The notes below the pieces were generated by a model that worked only from the letters and a program-made list of their open reading frames with translations, was not told the DNA's origin and did not search any database. Shown here piece by piece: positions 12,141-24,014 of a DNA stretch of 64,000 nucleotides. The first letter of the stretch is position 1. Every line of letters begins with the position of its first letter. The position numbers and the translations under genes are program-made. This DNA comes from Paulownia fortunei (taxonomy: Eukaryota; Streptophyta; Magnoliopsida; Lamiales; Paulowniaceae): positions 13,340,673 through 13,404,672 of the forward strand of contig CM033115.1 in NCBI GenBank assembly GCA_019321725.1, written 5' to 3'.

Positions 12141-14578
12141 TCATGATTGAGACTGTGTTGGACATTGTTGTTGGCGGGCTTGTTCTCTACGAGCTTGTTG
12201 TCTCGCATGAGTTTGTGCCCAATCTATCTCATTTGGGATGCGAGAAGTTCGATTTCTGCCTCGATTAGGAATAACCCGTAAAGTGCTATCATGATATATC
12301 TATGAACCCCATGTCCACTTCCATGGTGTGTTTGTGTGATAACGAAAGCTGACTGCTGATTATGGTCAAATATGGTTGCAATATGATGTAATGAGCATGC
12401 CTCCCAATGCTTGTATTTCTTATATGCATAATCAGTCCATATTTGATTATTTTGCATCATCCTATCTACCTTCAGCACCCGTTTATGGAAAAATTGAGCA
12501 CTCCGATGAAATGTTATATCTACCATAGTTGTGAGTGGAAGGTTCCATTGATGCATTCAGACATGTTGGTGGTTAAAAGTCTGCCTCGCCACTCTCCATC
12601 ATGAGCAAATGCCCATTTTTCCTTGTCAATCTTTGTCAAATATGCAAATGCTTGTGGATTAATACTTTTAATCTCCTCAAGAGCCTTCTCAAACTTACTT
12701 ATTTGATGTGTAGTACCAGCTCTGTAACATAAGTCCCTCAATTATATATTCTTGAAATAATTGTTGAAGTTTGAGCACGCGTGCCTCAAGCAAAATCGAT
12801 GCACACCACAAGGAAGTGTGAAGTCGGGTACATTCTCAACTGCTCGAAGGATGCTAGGATGTCAATCAGAAATTAGACACATACCTTTAACCCCTTATAT
12901 AATATGTGTGCTCAACATCTGTAGAAACCACTTCCAAAACATAGTAGTTTCTTCATCGACAATTGCAAATGCAAGAGGCAAAACCTATTGGTTTCCATTC
13001 ATAGCAACTGTAATCAACATTTTATGTTTGATTTTATGTATAAATGGGTCCATCGACACTTATGACTTCGCGACAGTGATGAAATCCCTCTATACATGGC
13101 TTGAAGGCCTAAAAGACATATTTGATTATCTTTTATCATGGATTTCTCATGTCTTTATGATCCCACTCAACAACAGTCCCCTCATTCGACTATTGTAGAG
13201 CTCTCATAAACTTAGGAAGTTTCTGCACTGAGCTTTCCCAAGTCCCATACACATTTTCTTGGTGCATTTCAAGCTATACCATGCTTTCGAATATGAAATC
13301 TCAAATCCCAATTTTTGCTTCACAAATTACATGACATATTTTATCTGGCACATTGGATCATTCCGAACAATCCCCACCAACAACGTAGCAATATAATTTT
13401 TGGCTAAATTGTGGTGGTCAACTGACATTCTATCAATCATACATGTGTGGTTCTCCCCATACATTGTTATTTTAAACACATCAAGATTTGATTTTAGTGA
13501 CGCTCGAAGCTCCCATCTACACCACATATCTGTTCTGCTATGTTTGCATACTACTTTCCATAGCTTTGGAGTACTCTCAACCACACGATACTCTCATCTC
13601 GCAAAGTAGATGGAAAAATCTTTTACTGCAGATATAAAGTACTTCTTATCCTTAAAAATCATACCCACATCAAGAATCTATTTAAATCATAAAACTTACC
13701 ACAGTCCCTAGTTGAAATAAAAATAGAGTTTGCATATACCTCTAGATAAGTAGTAGAGATGAATGGGATCGATGGATGAAGTATATGTTCATTTGAGCTG
13801 GAGGGTATTGTTGCATTGACTGGGAGTTCAGACTGTGATGATGTCCCCTGACCATGTGATGACAATGTATTCAACATGATATCAACATCAACATCATCCT
13901 CATTATTATTAGGAATTGGATGCTCAACCTCATCTGGTTCAGAATCACTAGGTATGTTGGGCCCAAAGCTGTCTGCTATTGGATCATTAGCATCATCAGG
14001 TTCAGCATCAGGGACATACTCTGTGTATGCATTATCAGCTTCTCTCATGCTACTTGATTTAATCTGCCCAATACCAAAATTTGCATAAGCAGATGTAGAA
14101 GCACCCATGTATAGGTCATCAATTTCAATAGTTGACGTTCATTGTATCACCATAGAAAGATCCACAACAGTGTCTTGGGCTAAAAGAGACATATACAAGC
14201 CCCATTCCTGATTCATCATCATTTCTGGAGGAGCAACACTATGGTGAATTTGTTCTTTCTCAACATAAATATCCATATTATTAATTTCAGCCTCTGGATC
14301 CAAGAAAAACCCTAGACTGTCATCGTCGGTTATCTCTCTAATTGATTCTTTATCCGTTGCATGTAGACTTGTGAAAATTTAGTAAACACTTTCAACGAGA
14401 TTTGATTGCTATCAATGCGAGTGCGTTCACACAATTTTGGCAATAATTTCGAAAAGGTTGTTGTACGAGGAATTCTCATATATGCAATTGAAAGATGATC
14501 ATATGTCACAGTTCAATAATCTTGTGACACTTGACCTCCCGTATATACTATAACTGTAACTTTTCTTTGAGATGTCAT
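12141..14578 (-). pseudogene. MuDR-type MULE transposase, decayed
   Basis: The start at 14578 gives MTSQRKVTVIVYTGG, the N-terminal segment typical of these transposases. It is followed by a TGA after VSQDY and by DHLSIAYMRIPRT. An acidic linker occupies 13659-14108. The MuDR zinc-binding-like region at 13327-13584 has LWKVVCK..CRWELRAS and ENHTC. The DDE core at 12760-13030 reads ITVAMNGNQ, PLAFAIVDEE, FWKWFLQML, CLISD*HPSI and HRFCLRHACSNF, with stops at two points. The C-terminus (12141-12604) has MSECINGTFH and a tail VIPNRGRNRTSRIPNEIDW. The SWIM zinc finger expected before the tail is not visible. Confidence 0.85.
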
Positions 14579-14599
14579 ATATTCAAAAATTAAATGCAA

Positions 14600-15780
14600 T
14601 TATTCATTAGTAAATTCTTTCTTAAATTAATTTAATAAACATATTTATTAATTATATTATTGTATATAAATATTATATTTATCTATTTTCAAAATAATAA
14701 TATATTTAATTTATTTATTTATATTTATTTAATTTTTTATTAATTTTCAAACCCCCATTTCTTATTTTAATCACTATATATAATTATTAAATTCGTAATG
14801 GTGATTTTCAAATATTATTTTCTTAAATTAACTTAATAAATATATTTATTAACTATATTATTGTATATAAATATTATATTTATCTTTTTTTAAAATAATA
14901 ATATATTTTTTATTTATTTATATTTATTTATTTATTTATTAATTTTCAAATCCCAATTTCTTATTTTATTCATTATCTATAATTATTAAATTCGTAATGG
15001 TAATTTTTAAATAATTATTTTCTAAAATTAATTTAATAAACATATTTATTAATTATATTATTGTATATAAATATTATATTTATCTATTTTTAAAATAATA
15101 ATATTTATGTATATTTTAACTATGTTTATCTATTTTTAAAATAATAATATATTTTATTTATTTATTTATTTTTTTATTAATTTTCAAACCCCCATTTCTT
15201 ATTTTAATCACTAAAAATTCTTTAACTTAGTTCTCTTGTACCCCAAACCAAATTAAAATATTAATTTTATATTTAATTAGTCAAAAAGAAGATTTCGACA
15301 TGCACAATCTTAATTTTATATTGCAAAATATGCAATCATTTAATTCTGTAAAATTCCTATTATAGAAGTAGGTGAAAGTTTCATAGCCTATGAAAATAAT
15401 TGCGAATGTAACAACCTCCACTAAAAAAATAATTTCAGAAAAAAAAACACAAAGTTTCTAAATGATATTGCATTTTACCATGCTTACTTGAATCTTGATT
15501 CTTATGTGAAGTCAAACCAGAGTTCAAAAGGGAGCAGACCATTTAAATCTATCAAGATGGTTTGAAATATTATTACATACCGTCAATGTCTAACCTAAAT
15601 TCGTAATTATGATTTTTAAATAATTATTTTCTTAAATTAATTTAATCAACATATTTATTAACTATATTTTGGTGAATAAATATTATATTTATCTATTTTT
15701 AAAATAATAATATATTTTATTTATTTATTTATTAATTAATTTTCAAACCCCTATTTCTTATTTTATTCACTATCTACAAT
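14600..15780. repeat. Four copies of a ~200 bp AT-rich repeat
   Basis: The same block (CTTAAATTAA..., TTTATTAA, TATAAATATTATATTTATCT, CAAACCCCCATTTCTTATTTT) starts at about 14621, 14822, 15022 and 15631. The first three are in tandem with a period of 200-201. About 370 bp of unrelated sequence (15230-15600) separates the fourth. The third copy has an internal duplication. The array lies inside the MULE, upstream of the transposase start. Confidence 0.8.
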
Positions 15781-16631
15781 TATTAATAATTAATTAAAAT
15801 ATTATACTTCATAATAAAATAAAATTTTTAATATATATTTTTTAACAGAAAAGCTTTTGATTTACATTTTATTTTTATGATGTACCTACAGAGTATTATT
15901 TTTAATTGCTATTGGTATATTAATTAGTTCCAACATGAATAAATTGTTAATATAACATATTATCAAAACAAACAAAATAAGGATTAATAAAAAAAAACTG
16001 TTGTTATCTATCTAATATTTAAATTAACAACAAAATAATTTCTAACATCTTAATTTCAAAATATAATGCATACTCAATTAAATAATTTAAAAAAACTAAT
16101 ACTTAAATAACTAATTTACAAATAATAATATTAAAATAATAATAATTACATTTTTAATTTGATCGTCGTCGTTGTTGTCACCACCGCGTCGCTGATATCG
16201 TCGTTGCTGCCACCTTATTGGAATGCTTAGTTGGTGAAGAAAGAAAATAGGAATAAAAGTTTGAAATAAGAAGAAGACGAAGATGAAGAAAGAAAGTTGG
16301 GAGAAGATAAATAGTTAAGAATAAGTAGAAGAAGAGTGAATGAAAAAAAAAAAAAAAACCCGTGAACCACGTAAAAAAAAAAGTTGTTAAAACAGTTCAT
16401 AATACAATAAAATTTAAAAAAAAAAATTTACAACAAGAAAAGCATTTTCACGTATAATGCATTCCTTTCAAATCCGGTTAAAGTTTTATTGATTGATATC
16501 TGCATTAATTGACAAATTCTGCATGACTGCATTAATTAATTGACAGATTCTGCATTTGCATTTCCAAATAGAGTGCCTTGGAAAGCATTACCCCCTTTCT
16601 TTGGAAATTATTTTGGCAGATTTTGGAAAGC

Positions 16632-16672
16632 TTACAAAGAAAGTGTTACCCGGGGTAACGCTTTCTTTGTAA
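16632..16672. repeat. Subterminal palindrome of the MULE, right
   Basis: The arms TTACAAAGAAAG.GTTACCC and their complement meet at a GGGG centre over about 41 bases, with one mismatch. The GTTA core matches that of the left-end palindromes at 9061-9137. More single copies follow at about 16694-16720 and 16846-16910. Confidence 0.75.
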
Positions 16673-16999
16673 ATCATTTTGGTAGATTCTGTAAAGCGTT
16701 ACTATCAACGTTTTCTTTATAAATTATTAATTGACAGATTCTGCATGTCTGCATTAATTGACAGATGGGTATTAATTGGCAAATGGGTAAATTTGATCAA
16801 CCATACATTGATTGATGTTTGCAGATTCTTTTGAATAAAAAATGTGTTATTGTGGGTAATGCTTTCTTTGCAAATTAAAAAAATAAATAAATGAAAACGT
16901 TATCTAAAATAACGATTTAATATAAATTTTTAAATTTAAAATATTTCATGATATTTTAATAATTATTTTATTAAATTATAATAATTTGACAAAAAACCC

Positions 17000-17009
17000 T
17001 TCATAATTT
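17000..17009. repeat. MULE target-site duplication, right (TTCATAATTT)
   Basis: Exact copy of 8969-8978, directly after the right end of the MULE. Confidence 0.85.
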
Positions 17010-17220
17010 GGAAGAGTATTATAATTGATCCCACGCAAGGTTTTGTACACAAACGTATGCCGATATTGTTTTATCCAAAGTAGATCATATACCAAAACAA
17101 AACATATAATTGTGTCGGGCGGAAACCGCTAGTCCTCCTACTCACCCTTAAATTCTTTCATTACTTTGACCCTCAAAGTTGGGGATAGCTTTTCCTTCTG
17201 AATCTATTTTCTTAAATTCT

Positions 17221-17603
17221 GTAAGTACTTTTCTCTAGTATCGAACTCTTTTTTCTGATATTGACTGGCTTGAATTTTACTATTTCCTCAATCATAGCAT
17301 TTGATGGTTAATTCTTGATTTCTGAATTATAAAAAAAAAAAAAAGAAAATTTCTTTGATTTCTGACGAAGCAAATCTGAGTGATATTTAAGGATATGGGT
17401 TCTGCCAGATTCGACATTTATTCTATTTTTTAAGGTAAACGTTTGATATCAGGTTGAATGGGGGGCTGCTTTTGTAAAATCTTGAAGTGGGTTGCTGTTA
17501 ATCTTCATAATCAATTCATCAAGCACTTGGTCCTCAATAATGGTGTTTGAGCATATGCCTCAGATGCTATAGAGTTTTTATCTTTTGAAGTTGTTTTGTC
17601 CAG
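17221..17603 (+). other. Probable 5'UTR intron of the rhomboid gene
   Basis: There is a good donor (CT|GTAAGTAC) at 17221 and a pyrimidine-rich acceptor (TTGTTTTGTCCAG) ending at 17603. This would leave 14 bases of leader before the ATG at 17618. A second acceptor at 17617 (TGTAG) would join directly to the ATG. No transcript evidence is available. Confidence 0.5.
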
Positions 17604-17617
17604 TTTAATTGGTGTAG

Positions 17618-18433
17618 ATGGGGAAACCATTGTTTTATGAGATTTGGGAAAAGCCAGCTACAAGTTGTATTATTGGAATATGCAGTTTGATTTGGTTCTA
17701 TATCCAGAAGAAGAGCATTGGGTATTCACATGTGGGTTTGAGTTACGAGACTGCGATTGAGGGCCATCATTGGAGGATAATCACATCTGCGTTTTCGCAT
17801 ATTAGCATCCTTCATCTTGTTTTCAATATGAGTGCACTTTGGAGCCTGGGGGTTATTGAGCAGTTAGGGCATGTAGGGCTTGGAGTAGAATATTATCTCC
17901 ATTATACATTGTTGTTGGTTGTTTTGTCGGGGTTGCTAGTCGTCGGACTGTACCACCTTTTGATCCAAAAGTTCAAAATAGACTATTTCCGGAGAGTGAC
18001 TGCTGTTGGGTACTCTTGTGTTGTTTTCGGGTGGATGACTATATTGTCAACGAAGCAACCCTCATCTAAGTTGGAGCTTTTCGGGTTTCTCTCACTTCCT
18101 ATCAGTTTTGCGCCATTTGAATCCCTCATCTTCACGTCTATAATTGTTCCGCAAGCAAGTTTTCTTGGTCATTTATCCGGAATAATTGTTGGTTATGCTA
18201 TTGCCTGGGGTTTGATACATGGGATGAACAATTACTGGGCTGTGTCCATGTTGGGCTGGATTATTCTTGTATTTGTTTTTAGTTTGAAGAAGTCTGGTGC
18301 ATACAATTTCAACTTTCTCAAGATTGAATCTGTAACGGATCCTTCTTTACCATCTGTGCGGTTTCTCGCTTCTGGAAATGGTAGAACCTTGCAGATGAGT
18401 ACATCACCTGATGTTCATTCCAATCTTGTGTAG
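17618..18433 (+). CDS. RBL13: Rhomboid-like intramembrane serine protease (RBL13-like)
   Basis: This is a single uninterrupted exon of 271 residues, the length of Arabidopsis RBL13. About seven hydrophobic segments are visible (near 15-30, 52-79, 94-116, 126-144, 156-178, 182-201, 207-223). Family motifs are HLVFNM at 66-71, the serine box GYSCVVFG with Ser133, and [10 protein letters not shown] with His185, which together give a Ser-His catalytic pair. The residue after the serine is Cys, where classical rhomboids have Gly. Rhomboids cut single-pass membrane proteins within the bilayer; substrates of this plant clade are not known to me. A polyadenylation-like AATAAA lies at 18818. The gene converges with the DUF1336 gene, and a MULE ends 620 bp upstream. 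Confidence 0.88.
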   Translation: MGKPLFYEIWEKPATSCIIGICSLIWFYIQKKSIGYSHVGLSYETAIEGHHWRIITSAFSHISILHLVFNMSALWSLGVIEQLGHVGLGVEYYLHYTLLLVVLSGLLVVGLYHLLIQKFKIDYFRRVTAVGYSCVVFGWMTILSTKQPSSKLELFGFLSLPISFAPFESLIFTSIIVPQASFLGHLSGIIVGYAIAWGLIHGMNNYWAVSMLGWIILVFVFSLKKSGAYNFNFLKIESVTDPSLPSVRFLASGNGRTLQMSTSPDVHSNLV

Positions 18434-21400
18434 CTTCTCAAAAGAATTTGCTCTTCAATGTGCATTTATGCTGAACTTTGCTTAGTGCTATGCAACTATG
18501 GTGCATCATGGAATGTAGGATTACCAATAAGCTTCTTTTTTTTTTTTTCATGCTTCCATGGATGTCCCAAAGAGCAACCTTTCTCTCATAGATCTAAGTT
18601 CTCACACGCAGCTGCCCTTGTGTTCTTGTACCAAGGTTTTCTCTTGCCTGATAGGAAAAAGTGGATTTTTCAGGAAATATGTTGACCTAATTATGTATCG
18701 TGTCAATGATAACCAGTGGATAAATGGGTGAGATTGATTTTTATGGTGATCTTTTCTTTTTCAGACATGAAGCTTTTTGTTGCATGTGAAATACTTGTCT
18801 TTTATGAAAATAGATTTAATAAAAGTGAAAAAGGTAAAACACCTATACTAGTATGATATGCAAACGTATACAATAAACAGCCTTTTAGTCACATATACAG
18901 GCACACACATTTATATTCATATGTATAGGCTTGTAGAATGCAGATTATGGCATAGGAAATATACATCATTCTCGTCAATCACAGATGTCGATTTAAAGCT
19001 GTCCTGTTAAACTTGTACCAAATGTGATTGTCCAATTAAATTGACTTATATCTTGATTATAGGATTCTGAACCTTTCTTTCGTTAGATTGTGTAAGGTAA
19101 ATGAAATTGTAACGCATAAGTAAAGGACTACAAAGACATGGGAAATATTTCAGAAGAAAAATAATAAATTGAGCTTTATTCGATTACTTAAAAATGGATA
19201 TAATGCTTAGATTGAAATTGCCTTAATGTGATTTACATTTTATATTGGATGGTTTGCTTCTAGTTTATGATTTAGTAGGATCCAAACTTTGAAATTCACT
19301 GTGTTCGCATGAAATTTTTGTTGTAAGCTTTAACTATGTGGCCTTATTGTCCCTCTGTATTAAACTTCTCAAGTTGGTGAAATATTTTCATTGAACTATC
19401 GCACTTGGGCTAGCATGTATGCAGGCATTTTTTGTTCTTTCCAGTTGTTGGATCCATTTCTTTGTTCAATACCATTACATTTTTCATCTTTGGCCTATTA
19501 TGTTCTGTTCAGCAGTTTGTTAATTCTTAGTGCATTACCATGACTAACTATATTTTGAGGTTGTTGATGAAATAGCTTTCTCAATTTTATTAAAAAAAAA
19601 ATTCATGCTTATATTATTAGCTGCTCCAGGGGCTGATGCTATTGTTAGATCAGAGGTTGTTTCCAGTCTGAAAATTACAAATGAACTATCTAAAGTAAAC
19701 TAAAATCCGATTGGAAGCAAAATGATGTTTGCTTTCAAGCTGGCTAATTGGTATGCAATGAGCACTTTTACATTTGCACATCTTGTTCAAATGCTCTAGC
19801 TCAGAAGAATATGTGGTCTTTGTTGAGTTCCTATTTGTTTGTCTTTTATGTTCTCTCTTTTATTGATAACCCCTTTGTGCTATCTTATTCTTATTCTATG
19901 GGAAAGGTAATAAAGACTTATGGAGGCAGATTGTCAAATTCTTTGCCAATGGTTATATTCTCTTGAATTTATGGAAAATTTGATTGAATGAAGCTGACTG
20001 GTTTATGGACTTGGGTATTGTGCAAATATTTCTCTTAGTTAATGATTATTATACAAGAAACGTCTAGTTAACTGGAGATCGTAGGAGAATTTTGCTCTCG
20101 AATGTCTCGTTTTGACTGTTTAAAGATTGAAGGATGTGTGGCTTCTGCTGTCTATGTATCCCTCTGTGCAAGGACTGCATTTAATCAGGGTTTCATGGGC
20201 TTGTTATCAGGAGCTCTAGAGAGTTTTTGTTTCATCTTCGAAATTCTTTCTTTACCTCCCCTCATTTTACTTTATCCTATTCTTATTGTGTGGGATTAGG
20301 TAGTGATGACCAGAATGAATGTTACTTTGGACTCAGATTTTTGAAGGCATATTGTTCTGGCATTATCTTAACTGGTAGGATATCTCACCATAACTTCTAT
20401 TTGAGCACATTAGCTAACCAAGGGTGTGATTTTGAATGCTGGATAAAGTCGTATTTTACAAAAGTACTCGAAGATACAACCAACTTTGATTTATCTGTCT
20501 CTTAACGACAACGTTTTAAGCATGAAGGTTGGGCCTTGGACAATCATATCTTAAATTACGAGTAATTGCATTAGATCCTTCAAACTTCTATTGGTTATGG
20601 TTACAAGTTATCAAACCAAATCTGGAACGAAAATGAACTCGTAATAAAGTCATACCAATTGACAATTAACATAATTACTAAACACCCCCAGTACAACGGA
20701 ATAGCTAAGAAGACAACCACTATTGCCTTAAGTGGCATTATTAATGCTTCAAACCATACGTCTTTTGATTTGTTTTATCCTCATTTTATATTTTCGCTTT
20801 GTTTTATTCCAATTGACATTACATGGTTGTTTTAGATGATTAATAAATGGGTTGGAGTTCATGCCATGCACCGCCATATAAGCATATACGACTATATCTG
20901 AAGGATAAAAATAAAAAATAAAAAATAAAAAATCATCTTTTGAAGGTACAACTGCTTTACCCCATATTGACAAACATTTGAAACAGTGTCTTTAAACAGA
21001 AATATGGGTGTGAATCAATAGGCTTATCAAGTCCATGGGTAAGTAGAGAGATCAAATATCACAGGAAGAACAAATCACAACATGATTTTTCCAAGTGAAC
21101 AATCAATTTCAAAGCACCTGAAAAAACAAAGGGAAGAATAAGCCCATCATTCATGCATTGAGATCTAATGCATCAAGATTAGAAACGATACATTATCGTT
21201 TCAATAGGCTTATCATTATCGTTTGAAATGAACAAGACGAACAGCACACACTCGCACACATGCCCTAATCGACAAGAATTGAAAGGAAAATTTAGAAAGC
21301 AATAACATTTAATTTAATCTGACTGCAATCGAACAGGGAAATCTAGCCAAAGAGGATTTCATTTGAATATGCTATAGTATAATACAAATTATGTACTAAA
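18434..21400. other. 3'UTR and intergenic DNA, no gene seen
   Basis: The first ~390 bases are probably 3'UTR of the rhomboid gene (AATAAA at 18818). The remainder holds short frames (19748-19966, 20102-20505) that are hydrophobic, have no family signature and no good splice context. A short perfect hairpin, GAAACGATA/TATCGTTTC, lies at 21182-21202. Confidence 0.5.
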
Positions 21401-23056
21401 GGCAGTTGATATCCCAAGTCTTTAAAGAACTTGTGATAAATTTACATTAACAAGTAAAAGAATTCTGGAACCAAATAATTAAAGACGGAGGCCAAGTGAG
21501 ATAAGCAGGAACCCTGCAACAACCTCAGCAATGAATTCTTCGCTTTATACAGCAATGAATAGAAAAAGCAGCAGTACAGCTGCGGATCAAGCAAATGGAA
21601 GGAACACTTCGTTGACAATTAATGCATGAAATCCAATGTCAGCAAAGCAATTTGGAGATCCGTCGCTGTCAAAATAACCAGGTATTAATAATTGTTTTTC
21701 ATGCACGAGAGAATGACCCAAGAGGACATGAGAACTCCACTAAAGTAATTGACAGTAATTGAAAAAGGAAAATACTATAGCTGCAGGTATGCAAATTACA
21801 ATTAAAGAACAAATATGTAACATGTAATATTAGCTTCATAAAAGGTATTATAGAGAGAAAAGATGTTGCACATACTATTATCTGCTTGAACAGCATGCAT
21901 ATACATGAAAACTCAGTAGTGGCTGATAGCATATTGAATAGAAATACAGGAAGATATCTTGATTAAGAAAATATTTGTTCTAAAGAGCAGGACAAATAAA
22001 ACAAGTTATGTTACTGTATAGCCACAAGTGAGAAGCATTATTGAGGGAAAAAGAATATATTCTAGCACTATGCACTCTGATTCAAACTATTAATTGTTTC
22101 TCAAGATAAAATCTAAGATTTTACTCAATCTTCCCGCCAATCGAATGGCGGGAGCCACGGCGGGCAGGCAGTTGGATATATGCCACAGGCGCTTAAGAGG
22201 ATTGTTGCCTTCATTCAAACAGCATGGTTTTCAGGATTTACCCAGATAGGGACCAGAATTAGTCTAGCTAGCTAGTGAGTGATTCTAAGCTAGTCCCTGT
22301 GTGCGAGCATAAAACGGAGCGTATGTCCAGAACCTTTACAGATTTGATTTCAAACCAGAACTCAATTTTCAGTAGTCAATGGACAATGCTGGAACATAGA
22401 ATTTTACATTTGAGGATTATTTGACACTAAAGCTTTTGAAGCTTAGGAATGAATCTGAAAAATAAAATCAATAGACTACAGGTAGAAAAAAAGGTTGGCA
22501 TCACATAGGCAAAAGATGCAAATACTTCCAAGGGATAGCATAACATAAATAGAAGAAACAGAGACGAAAAGGAAAAAAATGCCAGAATCAAGGTGGTTTT
22601 TGACGACCAATAATCACTGTCAGAAAATATTGGAAAAGCATTCAGATACTTAGCAAATGATATAACAAGAAGCAGACTTATTTTAAGATACTAACATTTC
22701 ACATTAGTGGGGAAAATGCCTTTCTAACAACTAAAGAATCATGGTAGATACTCATATGATAAGAGTACTCCATGCAAAATTCACAATTTTGAAGAGCAAT
22801 TTGGCTGACAAGAAAAACTTGGTTAGGGGCATAGAATTCACTTGCAAGATATACCTTATGAAAAGTACATGATGAAAAGAGAAACCCATTCCAGATAGCA
22901 GCCATTCACAGTACACATGTAAATGGTCATCAACAACATCCCAGCTACTTCCAGTGATATCACCCTTTAAGACACTAATGTCATGATTTCCCTCATAATG
23001 GAGGAGATTTACAAGTGTAATATGCAAAATTCAATTGAATGTTTAAAGAGTAATAC
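21400..23056 (-). other. Downstream region of the DUF1336 gene
   Basis: No coding signal is convincing. The stop codon of the DUF1336 gene is followed by GTATTAC, a possible splice donor, so part of this may be a spliced 3'UTR. A GC-rich hairpin (CCCGCCA..TGGCGGG) lies at 22133-22152. Confidence 0.35.
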
Positions 23057-24013
23057 CTATGGCTTGTTAGCATCTCTACTACTTGTGTCATGATCAACAG
23101 CCCCATTGGCATTGGCATATGATGCACTTGATGTGGAACCACTTTCTTGAGCACCTGGATGAATAAGGTGGGAAAATCCCTGCCCAATCGATTTCCAAAA
23201 TCTAGTAGGCAAAGATGATTGTAAATTCCCAGAGCTCCCTTCAGAGGGCAATTCAACTTGCCTTGCTGAAGCAGCATCAAGCTCAGAGAATCTTACAGCT
23301 CCTAAGATTCGTTCTGGTAGCTCTAATTCAGTTTGACCCTCAATAAGAAAAGCTAAATCAACAGTAAGTGTTGCTAAGTACCCAAATGCCAGATGAACAA
23401 TTGCACTTGCAACCATTGACGATCCAATATCTATATCAACCTCTATAAAGTTTTCTCCCATAGAATACTTACAGGTTAGTGCTCGGCCAATTATGCAGAT
23501 AGCCTGCTCACCAACTGCTTTTCTTACAATCCAGGGGCCTTTCACGATGTTGGCTATCAATTTTAATCTTGAATTCCTGAACCCATCATCTCCCTTTAGG
23601 AATTGATTAATCAAAGAATCTCCCTGGCTAGGTTCTGTGGCCACAAAATATGCAACAGCACTGTAGTTGTCTTTACTTGGGACTTGTAAATTGAAAGCCC
23701 AAACAAAAGGCTTATGACCCTTCGAACATTCATCTTCAAGTGCTTGTCTAACTCGGTTTTTAGGATTATTTAATAGCTCTGAAATCTTTGTTGGTCCTTT
23801 AATCCAGTCAAAACCTAGTGGCTTTAGAATATAATCACCACCAGGGATTTTCGCCTTTGTCTTCAAATATTCTGGTCCTCTAACCATGAAAACATCTCCA
23901 GGAGGAGAAGCCCAACCATTTGGGCAATGATCTGGCTCAAGAAGTGGAACGGCTCCTTCTGATTTCACTCTCTCAATCCACTCATACATCTGGTTTTGCT
24001 CAAGCTTTGCCAT
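23057..24013 (-). CDS. EDR2 C-terminal domain (DUF1336) protein, stand-alone form
   Basis: This is one intact exon of 318 residues, covered almost wholly by the EDR2-C domain. Visible family blocks are NGWASPPGDVFMVRG (about 27-41), KIPGGDYILKPLGFDWIKG (55-73), then KPFVWAFNLQVPS, YSAVAYFV, a FRNSRLKLIANIVKGPWIV block, and LTCKYSMGENFIEVDIDIGSS with LAFGYLATLTVDLAFLIEG near 175-225. A polar tail rich in Ser, Gly and Asn follows. EDR2 itself adds PH and START domains and negatively regulates salicylate-linked cell death; those domains are absent here, as in short plant homologues such as At1g06050. The ATG follows an acceptor-like TTTTATTTTAG, which supports this start. The function of the short form is not established. 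Confidence 0.88.
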   Translation of the reverse strand: MAKLEQNQMYEWIERVKSEGAVPLLEPDHCPNGWASPPGDVFMVRGPEYLKTKAKIPGGDYILKPLGFDWIKGPTKISELLNNPKNRVRQALEDECSKGHKPFVWAFNLQVPSKDNYSAVAYFVATEPSQGDSLINQFLKGDDGFRNSRLKLIANIVKGPWIVRKAVGEQAICIIGRALTCKYSMGENFIEVDIDIGSSMVASAIVHLAFGYLATLTVDLAFLIEGQTELELPERILGAVRFSELDAASARQVELPSEGSSGNLQSSLPTRFWKSIGQGFSHLIHPGAQESGSTSSASYANANGAVDHDTSSRDANKP

Positions 24014-24014
24014 A

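Larger units (their letters stand above)
8979..16999 (-). mobile_element. Mutator-like element (MULE) with transposase and PMD gene
   Basis: This is an 8021 bp element between perfect 10 bp duplications. The left end starts GGCTTTTTTTGG; the right end, read inward, starts GGGTTTTTTGTC. The first ~45 bases of the two ends align with a few indels (TATTATAATTTA core), and both ends carry GTTA-containing inverted motifs further in. On the minus strand it contains a decayed MuDR-type transposase (12141-14578) and a decayed plant-mobile-domain gene (9377-11820). Four ~200 bp AT-rich repeat copies lie at the 5' side of the transposase. Internal stops make it non-autonomous. Confidence 0.85.

Noticed and set aside
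18458..20505. Several plus-strand frames after the rhomboid gene
   Set aside because: Short, hydrophobic by AT-rich composition, no domain, no consistent splice sites; better explained as 3'UTR and intergenic DNA.
22699..23280. Minus-strand frames overlapping or following the DUF1336 stop
   Set aside because: One overlaps the real CDS in another frame; the others have no family features.
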